Assembly (NCBI GenBank): GCA_949538735.1
Contig: CATGLK010000001.1
Location: forward strand, 124,001-188,000
Source: an uncultured Clostridia bacterium
Lineage (GTDB): Bacteria; Bacillota; Clostridia; TANB77; CAG-508
Length of the DNA: 64,000 nucleotides
Direction of reading: 5' to 3'
Shown here: positions 36,607-46,632 of the stretch, piece after piece
How the letters are laid out: each line of letters begins with the position of its first letter
How positions within the stretch are numbered: the stretch's first letter is position 1
Position numbers and translations under genes: made by a program
The notes under the pieces: generated by a model
What the model was told of the DNA's origin: nothing
The model's database searches: none
The model's input: the letters and a program-made list of their open reading frames with translations, nothing else

Positions 36607-36720
36607 TTGTTTATGTAGTAACCAACAAATGATGCCTAACAAAACAATGTTTATGATAGCTACATTTACTAATCCAAAGAAAAGTAATTTAATAATTTCT
36701 AATAATGCTGTTTCTATCAT
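36604..36720 (-). CDS. Small hydrophobic peptide, candidate type I toxin
   Basis: 38 residues, ATG 36720 to TAA 36604, preceded by GGGGGTGGTG. Residues 10-34 are a single membrane helix (KLLFFGLVNVAIINIV, LLGIICWLL) with a short basic end (HKQ). Length and layout resemble BsrG/TxpA/Fst-type toxins, though sequence identity is not claimed. It has its own consensus promoter and an about 105-base leader, and faces a small RNA across a shared hairpin, the standard design of type I toxin-antitoxin loci. Confidence 0.6.
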   Translation of the reverse strand: MIETALLEIIKLLFFGLVNVAIINIVLLGIICWLLHKQ

Positions 36721-36832
36721 ATAGCACCACCCCCATATATCAGTCTTACAACTAAAAGTCGTAGAGGTTTATGTATTTACAAGATGTCAAAGGTGGCAAC
36801 GCACTCCGCTTATTCTCATTTCCTATGTTCCA

Positions 36833-36861
36833 ATTATATCGTTGTTTTACTTACTTGTCAA
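36833..36861 (-). promoter_or_regulatory. Consensus promoter of the small hydrophobic peptide
   Basis: Minus strand TTGACA (36861-36856), 17 bases, TATAAT (36838-36833). The early leader (AAATGAGAA ... GTTGCC) resembles the start of the facing small RNA, making an inverted repeat. Confidence 0.8.
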
Positions 36862-36929
36862 TAAATATTATCAAGTTTAATTGTTCATTTGCCTAGCAAA
36901 TAGAAAAATTTCTTATATTTATATCAAAA

Positions 36930-36995
36930 ATAAAAAACCTTCAAATTTACCTATTAACATCTCTAAATATTAATCAGTAAACTTTGAAAGTTTAT
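36930..36995 (-). terminator. Terminator downstream of spo0A
   Basis: AAACTTTCAAAGTTTAC and GTAAATTTGAAGGTTTTTT pair with few mismatches on the minus strand, ending in T residues. Confidence 0.5.
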
Positions 36996-37007
36996 CTTCT
37001 TATTCAA

Positions 37008-37823
37008 TTATGCACTCTTTAATTCTAATCTCAATTTATCAGCAATCATTGCTATAAACTCTGAATTCGTTGGTTTACCCTTAGATGCTGAGATTGTATA
37101 ACCAAAAATATTCTCAACAGCTTCTTGTTGACCACGACCCCAAGCAACTTCAATTGCGTGGCGAATAGCACGTTCAACACGAGATGGAGTAGTGTTATAC
37201 TTATAAGCAATTTGTGGATACAAACTTTTAGTAATTTGATTAATAACATCAATATCATTAATCACCATCATAATTGCTTCCCTCAAATATTGATATCCTT
37301 TAATATGAGCAGGAACACCAACTTCATGAATAACATTAGTAACCAATGCTTCCAAATTTTCTTCTTTTTTACCGCTATCCTTTGATATCTCTATGTATTT
37401 GCCCCTTGTTTGGCTTGAAATAAAATTGTTAGTAACTTGAGCTGGTTTAAAGAACTTAATTTCCCTAATTCTTTTTATCACCAATTCTATGTCAAAAGGC
37501 TTTATTACATAATAATCTGCACCAAGCATTACCGCCTTTTGAGTTATTTTGTCTTGACCAACTGCTGATAGCATAATAGATATTGGTTTTTTAATATTCA
37601 TTCCATTAATTTTCTCTAGTACTCCTAATCCGTCAAGATGTGGCATAATTACATCTAACAAAACTACATCTGGCGACATATTTACAATCATATCTACCGC
37701 TTCATTTCCATCTTTCGCCATACCTATTACTTCCATATCATCTTGCATATTAATATAACTTGATAATGTATGACTAAAATCTTGATTATCGTCTGCTATT
37801 AAAACAGAAACTTTTTCACTCAT
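37008..37823 (-). CDS. spo0A: Sporulation master regulator Spo0A
   Basis: 271 residues. Receiver domain with Asp11-Asp12, phospho-acceptor Asp57 ([11 protein letters not shown]) and Lys in VIKPF; C-terminal DNA-binding domain with [38 protein letters not shown] and [20 protein letters not shown], the invariant Spo0A sigma-A contact and recognition helices. Phosphorylated Spo0A starts sporulation. Confirms a spore-former. Confidence 0.96.
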   Translation of the reverse strand: MSEKVSVLIADDNQDFSHTLSSYINMQDDMEVIGMAKDGNEAVDMIVNMSPDVVLLDVIMPHLDGLGVLEKINGMNIKKPISIMLSAVGQDKITQKAVMLGADYYVIKPFDIELVIKRIREIKFFKPAQVTNNFISSQTRGKYIEISKDSGKKEENLEALVTNVIHEVGVPAHIKGYQYLREAIMMVINDIDVINQITKSLYPQIAYKYNTTPSRVERAIRHAIEVAWGRGQQEAVENIFGYTISASKGKPTNSEFIAMIADKLRLELKSA

Positions 37824-37939
37824 TTGTTTCTCCCTCCTAAAATTATCTACTGTAAATATTTTACAATTTTGATTATAATACTTTATTCGTGGAGACGCAA
37901 TAAGTTTTTGGAAATTTTTTCCATATTTTTACAAAAGTC

Positions 37940-38578
37940 CTATTTTTCTTTACTTTTCGTTATATATTTTTTAGATAATTCACAAATATCAATTAATTTT
38001 ATGTTTTTTGACTGAAAATCTTCCAGCAATCTCTGTTTTTGAGCCTCTTGTGCTTCTATTTTACAAACAATATTCTCTGAATATTGCGAGTTAACAATAT
38101 TTATATCGTTATTTTTACAATAATACTTAAAATTTTCAAATTCACTATACTCTAAAACAACTTTCAGCTCTTGCCCAATACATTTTTCTACTATTGTACT
38201 ATTTTCAATTGCTTGAAGTAAGCTGTTAGAATACGCTCTAACCAAACCACCTGTACCTAGTAATATTCCGCCAAAATATCTAGTTACAATTACCAAAACA
38301 TTTGCTAAATTATTTTTCTGCAAAATATTTAGCATTGGCGCACCAGCAGTTCCAGAAGGCTCTCCATTATCACTTGACTTTTCTACAATCTGTTCATCTT
38401 CTACAATACGGTATGCTATGCAATTATGTCTTGCATCAAAATATTTCTTATTAGTTTGCTTGATTATCTCTTCCGCTTCTTTTACACTTTCAACGTAAAA
38501 TAAGTTAGCTATAAATTTTGACTTCTTTTCTACAATCTCACTACTTACATTTTCCTTTATTGTTATAAAATCTTTCAT
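37940..38578 (-). CDS. YigZ/IMPACT family protein
   Basis: 212 residues from ATG 38578 behind AAAGGGAT. N-terminal UPF0029 domain with KSKFIANLFYV, KYFDARHNCIAYRI, SDNGEPSGTAGAPML and VTRYFGGILLGTGGLVRAYS; the C-terminal ferredoxin-like part is shorter. Relatives bind ribosomes or nucleic acid; exact role unknown. It follows the flavoprotein gene closely. Confidence 0.88.
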   Translation of the reverse strand: MKDFITIKENVSSEIVEKKSKFIANLFYVESVKEAEEIIKQTNKKYFDARHNCIAYRIVEDEQIVEKSSDNGEPSGTAGAPMLNILQKNNLANVLVIVTRYFGGILLGTGGLVRAYSNSLLQAIENSTIVEKCIGQELKVVLEYSEFENFKYYCKNNDINIVNSQYSENIVCKIEAQEAQKQRLLEDFQSKNIKLIDICELSKKYITKSKEK

Positions 38579-38594
38579 TTTATCCCTTTCTAGC

Positions 38595-39875
38595 CTAATT
38601 TTTCCCAGCCACATAACCAGTAGAATATGCTATTTGCAAATTAAAACCACCAGTATAGCTATCCACATCAATAATTTCACCTGCAAAATACAAGCCTTCA
38701 ACCAATTTAGACGCCATAGTTTTCGGATTTATCTCTTTAATAGAAACACCTCCACTTGTAATAATAGCCTCATCAATAGGTCTAAACTGCTTAATCTCTA
38801 GTTCAAAATGCTTTAACAATTTTACTAAGTTTCTTCTTTCTTCCTTAGTAATCTCATTTACTTTTTTATTCGAATTTATTTTACTTCTTTCCACAACTAT
38901 TGGAATTAGCTTTTGTGGTAATAACTCATCTAAACTATTTTTATATTGTTTGTTCTTTTGCTTATCAAAATCTCTTAATAATCTTGCATCTAGCTTTTCT
39001 TCTGTCAAAGCAGGCTTAAAATCTATTGATAAAACAATCTTTTTCTCTGCAAACTTCTCTTCAATATTTTTATATCTAACTAAATGAGCAGAAGAACTTA
39101 ATATTGTTGGACCAGAAACTCCAAAATGAGTAAATAGCATTTCCCCTTGTTCTTCATAAATAACCTTATTTTTCTCTACATCTTTTAGTTGAATTTTAAC
39201 ATTTCTCAAACTTAGTCCTTGCATCTCTTGACACACCTTTTTATTATGTGTCTCTAATGGCACAAGAGACGGCTTTATAGCAGTTATTGTATGACCCAAC
39301 TTTTTAGCAAGTTCATATCCATCGCCAGTAGAGCCAGTTAATGGATAACTCTTTCCACCTGTTGCCAAAATAACCTTATCAGCTTTTATTATTTTATTCT
39401 CTGCATTTCTGGCATCTTTGCTTAGTTCTTTGTCATTTATTTTTACTCCAATAACTTTGTTATCTTCTACCAAAACTTCTTCTACCGAAGTATTATATCT
39501 AATACTTATATTTAGCTCTTTTAGCCTTTTAGTAAAGGCCTTCAAGACATCCAAAGACTTATCAGTCACAGGGAAAACCCTATTTCCCCTTTCTTCCTTT
39601 ACATCTAGACCTTGTCTCTTCAAAAAATCAATTATATCCTGATTTGTAAACTCCTGAAAACAACTATATAAAAACCTACCATTTCCAGGAGTATTCTTTA
39701 TAAACTCATCCATATCCAAAGAAGAAGTAATATTACACCTTCCCTTACCTGTAATTAGTAACTTTCTTCCCAAAGAGCTCATCTTCTCAATTAAAACCAC
39801 GTGGTTTCCATGCTCAGCAGACGCTATCGCAGCCATCATACCTGCTGGGCCACCACCTATTACAACAACATTCAT
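38595..39875 (-). CDS. BaiN/HI0933-type FAD flavoprotein
   Basis: 426 residues. Rossmann FAD motif GGGPAGMMAAI at the N-terminus, EKMSSLGRKLLITGKGRCN, NGRFLYSCFQEF, VILATGGKSYPLTGSTGDGY, and the C-terminal FAGEIIDVDSYTGGFNLQIAYSTG, all typical of the HI0933/BaiN oxidoreductase family. Substrate unknown. Confidence 0.9.
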   Translation of the reverse strand: MNVVVIGGGPAGMMAAIASAEHGNHVVLIEKMSSLGRKLLITGKGRCNITSSLDMDEFIKNTPGNGRFLYSCFQEFTNQDIIDFLKRQGLDVKEERGNRVFPVTDKSLDVLKAFTKRLKELNISIRYNTSVEEVLVEDNKVIGVKINDKELSKDARNAENKIIKADKVILATGGKSYPLTGSTGDGYELAKKLGHTITAIKPSLVPLETHNKKVCQEMQGLSLRNVKIQLKDVEKNKVIYEEQGEMLFTHFGVSGPTILSSSAHLVRYKNIEEKFAEKKIVLSIDFKPALTEEKLDARLLRDFDKQKNKQYKNSLDELLPQKLIPIVVERSKINSNKKVNEITKEERRNLVKLLKHFELEIKQFRPIDEAIITSGGVSIKEINPKTMASKLVEGLYFAGEIIDVDSYTGGFNLQIAYSTGYVAGKN

Positions 39876-39889
39876 TCTCTCACCTTTCT

Positions 39890-39990
39890 AAAAAATTGCC
39901 AACAGGGACGGACCTTTTTGACAATTTTTTGCCACTGGGGACGGACCTTTTTGGCAATTTATTGCCATTAAGGACCGTCCCTGTTGGCAA
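39890..39990. repeat. GGGACGGACC palindromic repeats
   Basis: Three related units around TTTTTGGCAATTT and TGCCA blocks with GGGACGGACC twice and GGACCGTCCC once, forming an inverted arrangement between two genes. Confidence 0.7.
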
Positions 39991-39993
39991 TTT

Positions 39994-41214
39994 TTATTTT
40001 GACATAAATTCAATTGCTTTCATTATTCCTAATTTTCCATATTGGTATGTAAGTCCACCTTGCATATAAGCAATGTATGGCTCTCTTAATGGCCCATCAC
40101 AACTAAGCTCAATTGTTGAGCCTTGTGTAAAAGTTCCTGCTGCCATTATGACTTTGTCTTCATATCCGCCCATATCTCCTGGATATGGTAATACATTTGA
40201 GTCTATTGGTGACCCCATTTGTATTCCTTGGCAGAATTTTACTAGTTTTTCTTCTGTTCCTAAATGTATTGTTTGCACAATGTCTGCTCTTTTTTCGTTA
40301 TACATTGGTTCTACATTATATCCCAATTTTTCTAGCATTCTGCTTGCAAATACCATTGTTTTTACTGCACTTGCTACTACTGACGGTGCAAAGAATAGTC
40401 CTTTTAATAGTAGTGGATTCTGATTTAATGAAGGTCCTATTTCTTTTCCTACTCCAGGTGATGTTAGTCTTTCTGCACATAATTCTATCAAATCTTTTTT
40501 ACCTACTATATATGAGCCTGTATTTGCAATTCCTGCTCCTAAATTCTTCATTAAAGAACCTACTGCAATATCTGCTCCAATTTCAATTGGCTCTCTATCT
40601 TCCACAAATTCTCCATAGCAGTTGTCTACCATTATTATTACATCTTTGTTTACTTCTCTTATTGCCTTTATCGCATTTTCAATTTTTTCAATTGTAAGGC
40701 TTTTTCTAGTTGAATATCCCCTAGATCTTTGTATTTCTACTAGTTTGACGTCTTTTTTTGACAATCTTTCTTTTATGGCATTTATATCGAATTCATTGTC
40801 TACAAGCTCAATTTGTTCATATTTTATACCAAATGATTTTAGAGAACTTTTGCTATTTCCTGAATTCCCTATAACTGTTTGCAATGTATCATAAGGCGCA
40901 CCTGTTAAGCTCACCATTGTATCTCCTGGTCTTAATAGCGCAAATAATGTTACTGCTAATGCATGTGTTCCAGAAATCATTTGTGTTCTTACTAGTGCGT
41001 CTTCTGCTTTAAACACGTGGCTATAAATTTCTTCTATTTTGTTTCTTCCTGGTTCATCTATTCCATATCCTGTTGATGAATTTAGGTGTGCTTCTTGCAA
41101 GTCACATTTTTGAAATGCTTCTAATACTTTTTGGCTATTTAGCTCACATATTTTATCTATTTCTTCAAATATTGGTTTTATCTCTTGTTCTACTTGTTTT
41201 GCTAATTCTTTCAT
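39994..41214 (-). CDS. PLP-dependent methionine gamma-lyase/aluminium-resistance-type protein
   Basis: 406 residues from ATG 41214 behind AAAAGGAG. STGYGIDEPGRNKIE, RTQMISGTHALAVTLFALLRPGD, MVDNCYGEFVED and GSLMKNLGAGIANTGSYIVG (PLP lysine in SLMKN) mark the YnbB/Met_gamma_lyase family of Bacillota, usually next to hfq or glnR. Probably a C-S lyase; substrate unproven. The upstream in-frame start at 41262 is inside a repeat. Confidence 0.88.
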   Translation of the reverse strand: MKELAKQVEQEIKPIFEEIDKICELNSQKVLEAFQKCDLQEAHLNSSTGYGIDEPGRNKIEEIYSHVFKAEDALVRTQMISGTHALAVTLFALLRPGDTMVSLTGAPYDTLQTVIGNSGNSKSSLKSFGIKYEQIELVDNEFDINAIKERLSKKDVKLVEIQRSRGYSTRKSLTIEKIENAIKAIREVNKDVIIMVDNCYGEFVEDREPIEIGADIAVGSLMKNLGAGIANTGSYIVGKKDLIELCAERLTSPGVGKEIGPSLNQNPLLLKGLFFAPSVVASAVKTMVFASRMLEKLGYNVEPMYNEKRADIVQTIHLGTEEKLVKFCQGIQMGSPIDSNVLPYPGDMGGYEDKVIMAAGTFTQGSTIELSCDGPLREPYIAYMQGGLTYQYGKLGIMKAIEFMSK

Positions 41215-41223
41215 TTCTTCTCC

Positions 41224-41372
41224 TTTTCTGAAACTTTTTGGGACAGGCCAAAAAAGTTTCACTCACAGACGTTTTGGGCCTGTCCCAAAAAATCTTACTC
41301 ATGGACATTTTTGGCCTGTCCCAAAATGTCTCAAATATCCAAAAGGAAACGTCCTCAATGGACATTTCCTAA
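41224..41372. repeat. GGGACAGGCC/GGCCTGTCCC repeat cluster
   Basis: A direct TTTTTGGGACAGGCC unit followed by two GGCCTGTCCCAAAA units in the other sense and GGAAACGTCC...GGACATTTCC. Inverted pairs could form long hairpins between the adhesin and the PLP-enzyme gene. Confidence 0.7.
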
Positions 41373-41387
41373 TGTTTCATACTTAAA

Positions 41388-44300
41388 TTACATTACATAT
41401 TTCTTAATTAGTGTTACTCCTGAAGCCATTATTACTAGAACTGCTAATCCTAATCCGATGTAAGTTACTGCTTTACCAGTTTTTACTGATAGCATTACTG
41501 GTGCATCGTCGATGTCATCTTCACCTGGTTTTTCATTGTCTGGTGTTGAATCTTCGTCTGGTACGTCATAGTCGTTATAGTCTTCTGATATTTCTGCTGT
41601 GTTTACTTTTAATCCCATATTATTTGAGTTGTTTATCCATGTAAGTAATACTTCTACATCAGCATATTCTCCTGGTTTTAACAAAGTATTTTCTAACAAT
41701 CTTGTTGATATTACGTTATTTCCTTCATCTGTCCAACCTGGGTTATCTGCTGCAATAAATCTTAGTCCTTCTGGGATATAGTCTGTTACTTCTTTTGCGT
41801 ATCCTTCTATATCTCCTTCATTTATTACCCTGATTGAATATCTGAATTTAACTGTTACTTGGCTTAAATTCTTTTTGTCTAATTCTACTTTTACTATTCC
41901 TTCTGGGTCATCATATGGTTGATGTCCTGTATTTGTTACTGTTGTACCATTTTTATCTGTTACTATCGCTTGTGTTACCCATTTTCTTAATGCTAAGTCA
42001 AATTTCTTTACTATTACTTTTTCGAAGTCGTCATCATCTTGTTGTCCAGGTACATAGTCTCCTTTTTCGTCGTCTTTGTATCCTGGTAGGTCTTTGTCTT
42101 CTGGTAAGTCGACATTGTCTTCTTGAGAGTCTCTGTCTTCTACTGGTTTATGTTCTTCGTCTTCATATTTTGTTATGTCTGCAATGTTTGTGATGTTTTC
42201 ATTTCTTGGTGCTGTGTCTTTTACTTTACACATAATTGGAACTTCTTTATAGTCTAGTTTATAACTATATTCATACCATAAAGCTGATTTTCCACCTACT
42301 AGATTTCCATCTTCGTCATATGTTGGAACAAAACCTGTTGTTTTACTCTCGCCTACTTGTTCTGGTTTTTTTACTAGGCTGTCTTTTAAGTATGTTGTAG
42401 TTACTGTTCTACCATCTTCTGAAACTTCCCAACCATATTGTTTATTAAATTCGCTATCTACAAATTCTAAATGTGGTGGTAAGTGATCTTTTATTTCAGC
42501 TGCATATCCGTCAATGTCACCTTCGTTGTAAACTCTTAACATATATACAACTATATCATTTCTTTGTACTAATACTGGCTCTTTTGTATGATTATATATT
42601 GCTGTTGTAATTAAATTTCCTTCATCATCTTTTGTATTTAATTTTGATGAATCTACTACTGGTGCTCTTTTATATGAGCCGTCTTCATTTTTTAGATATT
42701 CACTATCTTCTATGTTTTCGTCTTTACTTACTGCTACAATGAATTTTCTTAATGCTAAGTCAAATTCTTTTAATATGATATTGTCGTAATCTTCGTCATC
42801 TTCATATTTTTTCCACTCTTCTGGTTTAGAGTCTCTATCATCTACTGGTTCACCATCTTCGTCAGTATCTTCTGTAACTGCTGCTTCGTTTCTAATTATT
42901 GTTCCACTAACATTTTCAGAAATTACTTTAAATTTAACTGATACTTCTCTATAATCAAGGTCTTCTTCTGTCTTAGTTCCGTCATTTTGACCAAATGCCT
43001 TAATCAAGTTCTCTCCTGGTGTTTTTTCATTGTCTTTTGATAAGTATCCTGTTGAAATTTGTGTTATTTTGCCACTTGCATCTTTTACTTCTTTTCCCCA
43101 TAATTGAGCTTTGTTAAATGCAATTGCTTCTTTTTCTTCATCTGTTGGATTTTCAGATGCTGTTTCATCACATAAATACTCTAATCCTTCTGGTACATCT
43201 TCTGTTATTTCAGCTGCATAAGCATCTATTAATCCTTCATTATATACCCTTAGTGTATATGTTACAATATCGCCTTTTTTTACTTCAACTGCTTTTTTAT
43301 TTAATTGATAATCTGCTGTTGTTTTGCTATCTGTACCTGCTATGTTTAGTTTACTTACATCAACACTTTCTATTCTTTCTGGTACTTCTTTGTCATTTAC
43401 TTTAACAATTCTTTTTACCAATTTCAAGTCTGCTTTATCTTTTGCAGGTATAATTATTTTTTCAAAGTCGTCATCATCTTGTTGACCTTCAAAATAATTA
43501 TTTCTATCTGCTAAGTCTTTGCCATTATTTGAAGTATTTCCTATATAACCATTATCTGTTGTTACCAACTCATCTTTTGTCTTTGTTGTTATTGTTGAAG
43601 GTTCAGAGTCTCTATCTTGACCTGGTACATTTGTTATTGTTCTATTTGCATCTTCGTCAAATTCTTCTGAAATCCAAGCTAGGTTTGTTAGAATTTGAGC
43701 ATCTGTTCTTGATGCTTTTGCTGTTACTGTACATTCAATTTGAATTACTTCTGATGCTGGATTTGCATTTCCTGTGTATGGTCCTAAGTTTGTATTATTT
43801 CCGTCTGCTCTTTTTAAATTTAGAGTATTTGTAGTTTCATTATATGAGTCTACTACAAAGTTTGATGTTATTACTCTATTAAATTGTAAGCCTGTTGGTA
43901 ATTGATCTACAACTTTTGTTGCTCTACCAGATTTTTCACCTTCATTGTAAATTGCAAGATTATATATTACTTTTTCTCCTGTTTTTACAGGTACAGGGTC
44001 TTTTCTGTGTTTGTATGTTGCAGTTGTTCCATTATCTAATGTTGTTCTATCTATTGATGGAGCTCTGGTATCTGCACCATTTAATTCTTTTTCTCCTGCT
44101 TTTGTTATATATTTTCTTAAAGCTAAGTCAAATGTTTTTTCTCTATTTGGAACTGTTACTTTTATTGTATTTCCATCAACAGTGTGTGTTGTACCTGTTG
44201 GTACAGCTGTTCCGTCTTCTTTTGTTAATGCTTCTACTGTTCCTTTATATTCACCATTTGCAATCTCTTTTTTTACTTTTAAAATAATAGTATCTATTAT

Positions 44301-46541
44301 TTTTGAATATCCTTTTGGCGCTACTGTTTCTTTTATTGTTATATTTTCTACTCCAGCTGCTGTAATGTTAATGTCATTAATATTTAATGAACCATTTGCA
44401 TCTGTTGTATATGTATTTTTAGTTCCATTTGCCAATGTTATTTCAAATTGTGCACCTTGTAATTTCTTTGTAAGATCATTTTCAGCAACTTTGATAAGTT
44501 GTATATTATAACTTCCTGTTGCTGGATTTATTACTACTTTCTCAAAATCGTCATCATCTTGTTGACCTTCAAAATAGCTATCTGGACTTGCTAAATCTTG
44601 CCCTTCATTTGAAGTATTTCCTGTATAACCATTGTCTGCTGTTACTAATTCAGCCTTATTATATTTTGTTATTGTTGCTGGTTCAGAGTCCCTATCCAAT
44701 CTTCTTTGAGTTGTTATTGTTACTCCTGATTCTCCATCAATTTCTTCTGATATCCAAGCTAAGTTTGTTAAAACCTGCTTATTGGCTGCTGCATAAGCAG
44801 TTACTGTACACTCAATTTGTATTGTTTCAGTGTCTAATTCATCTCTATCAACAAATGGTGCTAAATTTGTATTATTACCAGCTGCTCTTTTTAAGTTTAA
44901 TGTATTTGTTGTTTCATTGTATGAGTCTAATACAAAGTTTCCACTTACTACTCTATCATATCTTAACCCTTGTGGTAATTGGTCTACTATTTTTGTAGCT
45001 CTTCCTGCTTTTTCTCCTTCATTATATATTGTAATATTATATATAATTTTTTCGTTTGTTCTTACAACTATTGGGTCTTTTCTATGTTGATATATAGCTG
45101 TTGTTATTGCTTCCGTTGTCCTTGGTTTTATTGACATTTCTTCTACTGGTAGTAATTGGCTTACATCTATTACTGGCACCCTAGATTTTGCACCTGATAA
45201 GACTTCATCTCCTACTTTTGTTATGTATTTTCTTAAAGACAAGTCAAATTCTTTTGCACTTGGCATTACATCCAAAGTTAATGATAAATTTTCTGCCTTC
45301 TTTGAAGGTATTAATACTGGTTGAGTACTGTCGCCGTCTATTCCGTCAGCTGTCCATAATGTTTGATTTCTATTAGTGTATCTAACATTTGCTTCTACTT
45401 CTACATATCCTGTTGTTGCTACTGGCATAGAAATATAGAAATCTTGACCTACTAAGCTTTTTACTGTTGTTCCTGCAGCTACTGGTTGTTTACTACTATT
45501 TAATAATTGATATCCTGTTGTTGCAGTTCCATTATTTTTTACAACAAAATCCATTTCGTAATTTACTGGATTATTTGCATTTGCTGACATATGAATTGGT
45601 CCCATTATATAATTAGTTCCCACTTCTCCATAATCTAGATATGCTGTATCCAGTGAAACTGGTGCTTCTTGATTTAGCTTACTTGCATCATATTCACTTG
45701 CTTTTGATTTTGCTGTTTGTATTAAGTATCTATATAGCATTTCTGCTTGTTGTTGTCTTTGAGCACCATGAGAAGAATTTATATCTACATTGCTTGGATT
45801 ATATTGTGCAAAATTCCTGTAAGTTTTTCCATCTTCTGTGTACCAAAGCCAACCCGTTGTATCATCACCTGTTTTGTCAAAAGTAGTTTTTCCTGCTTCA
45901 TAGTTTGTAAAATACCAAATTGCCATCTGTTGTACTGCTGATATCTCATCTCTTGTAAGAGTTGAATCCCAATACTCAGAGTAAATTCCTGCTGCATTTA
46001 AATATTTTTCTTTTTCTTGTTCAGAATCTTCCATTAAATATAGCATATCCCCTAATGCTAATAATGCATTATATCTGCTAATTTGCACTACTGAAGCTGT
46101 TGAAGAAGCTTTGTATGGAACTGTTCCACCTACTAGTTCTTCTAAAATATCATTTTGAGCTTCAATTTGGGTTCTTTCAGTCTTCATATTAAAGAAAACA
46201 TCATATGTTGCACGTTTATTAGTATTACTGAAACCAACCCCAGCTTTTAAACAGTAAATATTTTTATTTCCATTTGCTTTTAAGTTATCAGTATCACTTG
46301 GTCCTGTAAATTCAACTAAACTCCAAATTTTGTTACTCTCTCCTGTTGCTCCATTTGTATTTGGGTCTCCTACTGAATATCCAAGATTAGGCTCGTCATT
46401 CCTTCTTAACTCTTCTATTCCTATATACATTTTTTTGCTATTATCTGTTACAAGTGTAGCATAAGCTACTGTTTGCATAAAAGTTAGTAATATTAAGGTT
46501 ACACAAATAATCATAAAAATTATCTTACTTTTTATTTTCAT
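41388..46541 (-). CDS. Giant thioester-domain adhesin
   Basis: 1717 residues from ATG 46541 behind GGAGAGGG. Signal peptide 1-27; thioester domain with Cys97 (IYCLKAG) and Gln205 in SAVQQMAIWYFTN, the residues that form the Cys-Gln bond in Gram-positive adhesins. Then several repeated blocks (each with FDLALRKYI or FDLALRKFI, VVYMLRVYNEG, DRDSEP, GQQDDDDFEK), a SpaA/Cna-B-like domain, and at the C-terminus SVKTG, a membrane helix and a Lys-rich end, a likely non-canonical sortase signal. Its 3' third closely repeats the protein at 46633-49917. Confidence 0.82.
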   Translation of the reverse strand: MKIKSKIIFMIICVTLILLTFMQTVAYATLVTDNSKKMYIGIEELRRNDEPNLGYSVGDPNTNGATGESNKIWSLVEFTGPSDTDNLKANGNKNIYCLKAGVGFSNTNKRATYDVFFNMKTERTQIEAQNDILEELVGGTVPYKASSTASVVQISRYNALLALGDMLYLMEDSEQEKEKYLNAAGIYSEYWDSTLTRDEISAVQQMAIWYFTNYEAGKTTFDKTGDDTTGWLWYTEDGKTYRNFAQYNPSNVDINSSHGAQRQQQAEMLYRYLIQTAKSKASEYDASKLNQEAPVSLDTAYLDYGEVGTNYIMGPIHMSANANNPVNYEMDFVVKNNGTATTGYQLLNSSKQPVAAGTTVKSLVGQDFYISMPVATTGYVEVEANVRYTNRNQTLWTADGIDGDSTQPVLIPSKKAENLSLTLDVMPSAKEFDLSLRKYITKVGDEVLSGAKSRVPVIDVSQLLPVEEMSIKPRTTEAITTAIYQHRKDPIVVRTNEKIIYNITIYNEGEKAGRATKIVDQLPQGLRYDRVVSGNFVLDSYNETTNTLNLKRAAGNNTNLAPFVDRDELDTETIQIECTVTAYAAANKQVLTNLAWISEEIDGESGVTITTQRRLDRDSEPATITKYNKAELVTADNGYTGNTSNEGQDLASPDSYFEGQQDDDDFEKVVINPATGSYNIQLIKVAENDLTKKLQGAQFEITLANGTKNTYTTDANGSLNINDINITAAGVENITIKETVAPKGYSKIIDTIILKVKKEIANGEYKGTVEALTKEDGTAVPTGTTHTVDGNTIKVTVPNREKTFDLALRKYITKAGEKELNGADTRAPSIDRTTLDNGTTATYKHRKDPVPVKTGEKVIYNLAIYNEGEKSGRATKVVDQLPTGLQFNRVITSNFVVDSYNETTNTLNLKRADGNNTNLGPYTGNANPASEVIQIECTVTAKASRTDAQILTNLAWISEEFDEDANRTITNVPGQDRDSEPSTITTKTKDELVTTDNGYIGNTSNNGKDLADRNNYFEGQQDDDDFEKIIIPAKDKADLKLVKRIVKVNDKEVPERIESVDVSKLNIAGTDSKTTADYQLNKKAVEVKKGDIVTYTLRVYNEGLIDAYAAEITEDVPEGLEYLCDETASENPTDEEKEAIAFNKAQLWGKEVKDASGKITQISTGYLSKDNEKTPGENLIKAFGQNDGTKTEEDLDYREVSVKFKVISENVSGTIIRNEAAVTEDTDEDGEPVDDRDSKPEEWKKYEDDEDYDNIILKEFDLALRKFIVAVSKDENIEDSEYLKNEDGSYKRAPVVDSSKLNTKDDEGNLITTAIYNHTKEPVLVQRNDIVVYMLRVYNEGDIDGYAAEIKDHLPPHLEFVDSEFNKQYGWEVSEDGRTVTTTYLKDSLVKKPEQVGESKTTGFVPTYDEDGNLVGGKSALWYEYSYKLDYKEVPIMCKVKDTAPRNENITNIADITKYEDEEHKPVEDRDSQEDNVDLPEDKDLPGYKDDEKGDYVPGQQDDDDFEKVIVKKFDLALRKWVTQAIVTDKNGTTVTNTGHQPYDDPEGIVKVELDKKNLSQVTVKFRYSIRVINEGDIEGYAKEVTDYIPEGLRFIAADNPGWTDEGNNVISTRLLENTLLKPGEYADVEVLLTWINNSNNMGLKVNTAEISEDYNDYDVPDEDSTPDNEKPGEDDIDDAPVMLSVKTGKAVTYIGLGLAVLVIMASGVTLIKKYVM

Positions 46542-46563
46542 TTGCCCTCTCCTTTCAATATCC

Positions 46564-46632
46564 TTTTTTAAACTTTTTTGGGCTGTCCCAAAACGTCTTT
46601 TTTCCAAACTTTTTTGGCCTGTCCCAAAAAGT
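46564..46632. repeat. GGGCTGTCCC/GGCCTGTCCC repeat
   Basis: Two units, TTTTTTGGGCTGTCCCAAAA and TTTTTTGGCCTGTCCCAAAA, between the two adhesin genes. Confidence 0.65.

Noticed and set aside
41165..41365. A 66-codon minus-strand frame upstream of the PLP-enzyme gene
   Set aside because: It is made of the interspersed GGGACAGGCC repeat and overlaps the real gene in another frame.
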